64,000 bases of DNA, from positions 366,001 through 430,000 of the forward strand of contig NC_008043.1 in assembly GCF_000014065.1 (NCBI RefSeq). The letters run 5' to 3'. The stretch comes from Ruegeria sp. TM1040. GTDB lineage: Bacteria > Pseudomonadota > Alphaproteobacteria > Rhodobacterales > Rhodobacteraceae. A model generated the notes under the pieces. The model was not told the DNA's origin, made no database searches, and saw only the letters and a list, made by a program, of their open reading frames with translations. Each line of letters begins with the position of its first letter. Position 1 is the stretch's first letter. This document shows, piece by piece, positions 60,987 to 64,000 of the stretch. The translations under genes and the position numbers were made by a program.

Positions 60987-61171
60987 ATCTCAAACAGTGA
61001 TGTGCGCACTGATGCGAGTGTAGGCTCTATAGGCCCTAACGTGGGCTTGTTTAGACCCTAAAGGGCCGAATTAGAGTCGTTGTTCTGCGGGCGCCTGCGC
61101 GGCTCTCAGAGAGGCGCTGGGGGCAGGGCGATTCGCATTATTGATTCAATGCGCGAATCTCATCCTGTTGA

Positions 61172-61185
61172 TGGGTACCTTTCAG
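61172..61185 (+). repeat. 14-bp direct repeat, right copy
   Basis: TGGGTACCTTTCAG, identical to 60729-60742, lying between the iterons and the repA operator-like repeat. The two copies flank the iteron array. Confidence 0.6.
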
Positions 61186-61228
61186 AACTACCAGGTGACG
61201 ACAAGTCGGAATTCTGCTGACCCTTCTT

Positions 61229-61261
61229 AGGAACCCATCACCCATTGTCGGCTGGGTTCCT
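61229..61261. promoter_or_regulatory. Inverted repeat at the repA 5' end, likely operator
   Basis: AGGAACCCA (61229-61237) and TGGGTTCCT (61253-61261) form perfect nine-base arms with a 15-nt spacer, 41 bp before the repA ATG. The arms resemble the iteron head (GGTTCC). In Rep_3 plasmids such inverted half-iterons bind initiator dimers and repress rep. Confidence 0.6.
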
Positions 61262-61301
61262 TTTGTGGCACATTGCTTCGAAAAAAGAGGCAGATGATTC
61301 C

Positions 61302-62594
61302 ATGGCTGACCAAAGCTTTGATGGAGACCGGCTGAGTGGCGCCTTAAGCCGAGAGACGGTGAAAAAGAACGTAGCGGCGATCCATATCAGCGGCAAACTC
61401 ACCCTGCTTCAACGCAAGTTGTCAAATGTATTGTTGCTCAACGCCTATGACTCTCTGACGTCTGCCCGCAGTCATACGATCGATGCGCGCACACTTGCGA
61501 TGATGGTCGGCTACAACTCCAACGACGTAGACAGCCTGCGCGCAAGTCTCAGGGCCTTGGCCGAAACCGTCGCGGAATGGGATATGCTGGATGAGCAGGG
61601 GCATCAGGAATGGGGTGTGTCGGCGCTCTTGAGTTTTGCGAAGCTCAAGAACGGCGTTTGCGAGTACGCATATTCTCCTGCGCTTGCCCAGAAGCTACAT
61701 GACCCGAAGATCTACGCACTGATCAATGTGAAGATCCAACGGAACTTTACATCTGGCCACGGTCTCGCGCTCTATGAGAATTGCTATCGGTTTGTCAGGA
61801 CGGGCTCCACGGGGTGGTGGAGCCTGGATATCTTTCGCAAACTCATGGGGGTCGATGGCTCCTCATATTACGAGAGTTACAAGCACCTAAACGCGAAGAT
61901 CATCAAACCCGCTGTCGCGGAGGTGAACAAGAGCTCTGATATCATCATCGAACCGCAGACCCGCAAAAAGGGGCGGTCGGTGAGCGACATTCGCTTCATC
62001 ATCAAGGAAAATCCCCAGATGGCGATGTTCCAGATTGATGACAGTGAAGGGCTGCGCAATCTGGCGGTCTACAAGGCGTTGCGCGGGCAGGGGGTGTCTG
62101 ACCGTTTGGCGCGGCAGTGGATCACAGAACATGGGCAGGACTATGTGCAGGAGAAACTCGACTATGTTGCGGGGCAGGGCGAGGTGAAATCGAGTGTCGG
62201 CTATCTCAGAGCCGCGATCCTTGGCGACTATAGTGCGCCAGAGACCACAAAGGGGACGGTTCAGAAAAAGGTCGATCCCGAAACACAGGCGAAACTCGAT
62301 GAACTTCAGCGTGCCCGAGAGGCAGAAAAAGCGGCGGAGGACGCTGCGTTCAAGGCCCGCGCCGCGGAGCGTCGTGAACGCGCGAAACACTTGGACATCG
62401 TTGAGACACTGGTTTCGCGGCGAAACCCTACACAGAAAGATGCGGACAAACGGCTGTTTGTCTCTCGGTTGGAAAGCGATCTGGACCGGGAGCATTTTCG
62501 CCAACACGGCTGGCGCTCCGCTCTGAATGCGGCGGCGATCATTTCTTTCTGGCAGGAGTTGGAGCCTGATGCCTTTGCCGAGGACGTGGAATAG
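61302..62594 (+). CDS. repA: Rep_3-type plasmid replication initiator
   Basis: A 430-residue initiator: two winged-helix-like regions (ISGKLTLLQRKLSNVLLLNAYDSL, LALYENCYRFVRTGSTGWWSLDIFRKLMG, SDIRFIIKE) match the Rep_3/RepB initiator plan, with a C-terminal charged coiled coil (QRAREAEKAAEDAAFKARAAERR). It binds the upstream iterons and starts replication. I prefer ATG 61302 (AAGAGG upstream, conserved-looking MADQSFDG start) to a TTG 19 codons earlier, which would lie inside the operator repeat. parS site 4 lies in its 3' part. Confidence 0.9.
   Translation: MADQSFDGDRLSGALSRETVKKNVAAIHISGKLTLLQRKLSNVLLLNAYDSLTSARSHTIDARTLAMMVGYNSNDVDSLRASLRALAETVAEWDMLDEQGHQEWGVSALLSFAKLKNGVCEYAYSPALAQKLHDPKIYALINVKIQRNFTSGHGLALYENCYRFVRTGSTGWWSLDIFRKLMGVDGSSYYESYKHLNAKIIKPAVAEVNKSSDIIIEPQTRKKGRSVSDIRFIIKENPQMAMFQIDDSEGLRNLAVYKALRGQGVSDRLARQWITEHGQDYVQEKLDYVAGQGEVKSSVGYLRAAILGDYSAPETTKGTVQKKVDPETQAKLDELQRAREAEKAAEDAAFKARAAERRERAKHLDIVETLVSRRNPTQKDADKRLFVSRLESDLDREHFRQHGWRSALNAAAIISFWQELEPDAFAEDVE
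62411..62427. promoter_or_regulatory. parS: Candidate parS site 4 (inside repA)
   Basis: GGTTTCGCGGCGAAACC, eight-base arms with a central G, inside repA where it encodes part of LVSRRNP. It is placed about 3.2 kb from site 1. Confidence 0.65.
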
Positions 62595-62608
62595 GGCAGG
62601 GGACACAA

Positions 62609-62628
62609 AAAACGGGTGATCCCGTTTT
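62609..62628. terminator. Bidirectional terminator between repA and matB-like gene
   Basis: AAAACGGG-TGAT-CCCGTTTT: a perfect 8-bp stem with A/T ends on both sides, 14 nt after the repA stop and 39 nt after the convergent stop on the other strand. Confidence 0.8.
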
Positions 62629-62667
62629 GGAACCACCCGCATGTCCAAAACGCATGATACGACGATG

Positions 62668-64000
62668 TCAGTCGCTAAACATGTCTTTGTAGCTGTCTCG
62701 AAGGATGTTCTTTTGAACTTTCCCCATCGTGTTTCGCGGCAATTCGTCGACAACCATCAATTTGCGAGGATGTTTGAACCGAGCAAGCTGGCCTTGAACT
62801 GACGTCATGATCGACTCGAGGTCCGGTGAGGTACCCGTTTCCGGGACGATGATTCCCAGCACGGTTTCGCCAAAATCCGGGTGCGGAACGCCGATAACCG
62901 CGCTTTCCAACACGCCAGACTGTTCATCCAGCACCAGTTCGATCTCCTTCGGATAGATATTGTACCCACCCGAAATGATCAGATCCTTGTTGCGGCCCAC
63001 AATGTGCACATAGCCATCTTCGTCGATCATACCGAGATCGCCGGTAATGAAAAAACCGTCCTCTCGCAGTTCTGCGGCAGTTTTTTCAGGCATCTGCCAA
63101 TATCCTTGAAAGACGTTTGGCCCGCGCACTTCGATCTGTCCAATGTCGCCTCGTGGCAGTGAGGTACCCGTTTCCGGGTTGGTGATCTTTAACTCCACAC
63201 CGGGCAGTGGGAAGCCAACAGTGCCCGCACGCCGTTCTCCGTCGTAGGGGTTTGAGGTGTTCATGTTGGTTTCCGTCATGCCGTAGCGTTCGAGAATCCG
63301 ATGCCCAGTGCGCTCTTCGAATTGGATATGGGTTTCCGCCAACAAGGGTGCGGAACCTGAAATGAACAGGCGCATGTGTTGGGTCAGCTCTTTGGTAAAG
63401 CGCGGATCGCTCAACAGGCGGGTATAGAAGGTAGGCACGCCCATCATACTGGTCGCTTTGGGCAGTTGCGCGATGACGCGGTCCAGATCGAACTTGGGCA
63501 AAAAGATCATCGCGCCTCCGGCCAGAAGCGTCACATTGCTCGCCACAAAAAGCCCATGCGTGTGAAAAATCGGCAAGGCGTGCAGCAACACGTCTTTATC
63601 TGTGAACCGCCATTCCTTTACCAAGGTCTCAGCGTTCGACAGTAAATTGTCCTGCGTCAGCATCGCCCCTTTGGAGCGTCCCGTCGTCCCGGACGTATAA
63701 AGGAACGCGGCAAGATCATCGCCGCTGCGGTCTACGGTCTCAAAGTCCGTTGCCATTGCCGCTGCGCGCTCAATCAAAGAGCCGCTTCCATCTGCGTTCA
63801 GCGTCTCCACACTTGCGTTCAGACCTTCAGCAATCGTGGCCAGCGTGCTTTGGTTCTGGCCGTCGCAGATAACAAGCGATGCACCACTGTTTTCGATGAA
63901 ATACGAGAGTTCATCGGCGGTATAGGCGGTATTGAGCGGCAAGAAGATCAGACCGGCCTGTACGCAGGCGCCATAAAGCGCAAGCGCTTCGGGGGATTTT
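62668..64000 (-). CDS. Malonyl-CoA synthetase-like acyl-CoA ligase, N-terminus outside window
   Basis: The last 444 codons of an AMP-forming ligase; the frame runs past 64000. Visible signatures: ALALYGACVQAGLIFLPLNTAY, LYTSGTTGRSKGAM (ATP loop), ERYGMTETNMNTSNPY, ITGDLGMIDEDGY, IISGGYNIYPKEIE and PRNTMGKVQKN with the catalytic Lys. ERYGMTETNMNTSNPY and the N-terminal half match malonyl-CoA synthetase MatB, which activates malonate. Two iteron-like sequences lie inside. A related acyl-CoA ligase is possible. Confidence 0.85.
   Translation of the reverse strand, partial: KSPEALALYGACVQAGLIFLPLNTAYTADELSYFIENSGASLVICDGQNQSTLATIAEGLNASVETLNADGSGSLIERAAAMATDFETVDRSGDDLAAFLYTSGTTGRSKGAMLTQDNLLSNAETLVKEWRFTDKDVLLHALPIFHTHGLFVASNVTLLAGGAMIFLPKFDLDRVIAQLPKATSMMGVPTFYTRLLSDPRFTKELTQHMRLFISGSAPLLAETHIQFEERTGHRILERYGMTETNMNTSNPYDGERRAGTVGFPLPGVELKITNPETGTSLPRGDIGQIEVRGPNVFQGYWQMPEKTAAELREDGFFITGDLGMIDEDGYVHIVGRNKDLIISGGYNIYPKEIELVLDEQSGVLESAVIGVPHPDFGETVLGIIVPETGTSPDLESIMTSVQGQLARFKHPRKLMVVDELPRNTMGKVQKNILRDSYKDMFSD
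62830..62845 (+). repeat. Iteron-like element 1 in the ligase gene
   Basis: GGTACCCGTTTCCGGG fits the iteron pattern GG(T/G)(A/T)CC-N6-C(A/G)GG, but lies about 1.9 kb from the array, within coding sequence. Identical to 63163-63178. Confidence 0.45.
63163..63178 (+). repeat. Iteron-like element 2 in the ligase gene
   Basis: GGTACCCGTTTCCGGG, identical to 62830-62845; the identity extends 4 bases to the left. Both encode the peptide PETGTS on the minus strand in the same frame. Confidence 0.45.

Noticed and set aside
61032-61070. GGCCCT ... AGGGCC inverted repeat between the iterons and repA
   Set aside because: Six-base arms with a long spacer in GC-rich DNA; no support beyond chance.
62731-62745. 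GTTTCGCGGCAATTC as a fifth parS
   Set aside because: Only the left arm matches; the right arm is not complementary.
1-64000. CRISPR arrays, insertion sequences, rRNA genes, prophage genes
   Set aside because: None recognised: no regular spaced repeats, transposase or rRNA sequence, and the only recombinase is a relic.

Overview
The window looks like part of a large extrachromosomal replicon (megaplasmid or chromid) of a marine Roseobacter-group alphaproteobacterium (Rhodobacteraceae; Ruegeria/Tritonibacter-like is a guess). Grounds: GC-rich coding DNA, dense catabolic operons (TRAP and ABC uptake, SoxBDAG sarcosine oxidase, BCCT carrier, a full L-fucose route), and near the right end a plasmid replication and partition module. 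A tRNA-Ala(GGC) gene argues for a chromid, or for a plasmid module integrated in a chromosome.

Layout. 1-2.1 kb: start of a YeiH-type exporter, a MauG-like dihaem protein, a Sel1-repeat protein. 2.1-10.2 kb: a flavin monooxygenase, aldo/keto reductase, flavin reductase, TRAP transporter and Dabb protein in one operon, divergent from a GntR regulator and a Gfo/Idh/MocA oxidoreductase; the enzyme set resembles oxidative desulfonation of sulfoquinovose (sulfo-SMO). 10.3-17 kb: VIT transporter, LytTR regulator, MipA/OmpV plus an unusual exported FAH-fold protein, and an ABC1 kinase paired with a photolyase-like FAD protein. 17-21 kb: a multi-PAS histidine kinase whose receiver domain is cut off by an in-frame TAA, and an OmpR-type regulator. 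21-22.6 kb: an RTX protein. 23-28 kb: soxBDAG. 28-37.7 kb: GlxA and LysR regulators, then aldehyde dehydrogenase, an M19-like protein lacking key metal ligands, a BCCT carrier, an unrecognised 567-residue protein, a DUF3726-like protein and an Ldh-family reductase, probably one pathway for an N-methylated compound. 37.9 kb: tRNA-Ala. 38.4-44.2 kb: a kinase/M23/aminotransferase fusion, a LysR regulator and a GMC oxidoreductase. 44.2-55.6 kb: L-fucose uptake and non-phosphorylating degradation to pyruvate plus lactate, with an IclR regulator.

55.6-62.6 kb is the replicon module: a DUF1403-ScpB pair, a tyrosine recombinase relic with no nucleophile tyrosine, parB-parA, an origin with an AT-rich stretch and five 22-bp iterons, and the Rep_3-type initiator repA. 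Four copies of the palindrome GTTTCGCNGCGAAAC, placed inside parB, parA, the parA upstream region and repA, are candidate parS sites. The window ends in a malonyl-CoA synthetase-like gene that carries two further iteron-like sequences.

All assignments come from reading the sequence and from memory of protein families; no search was run.
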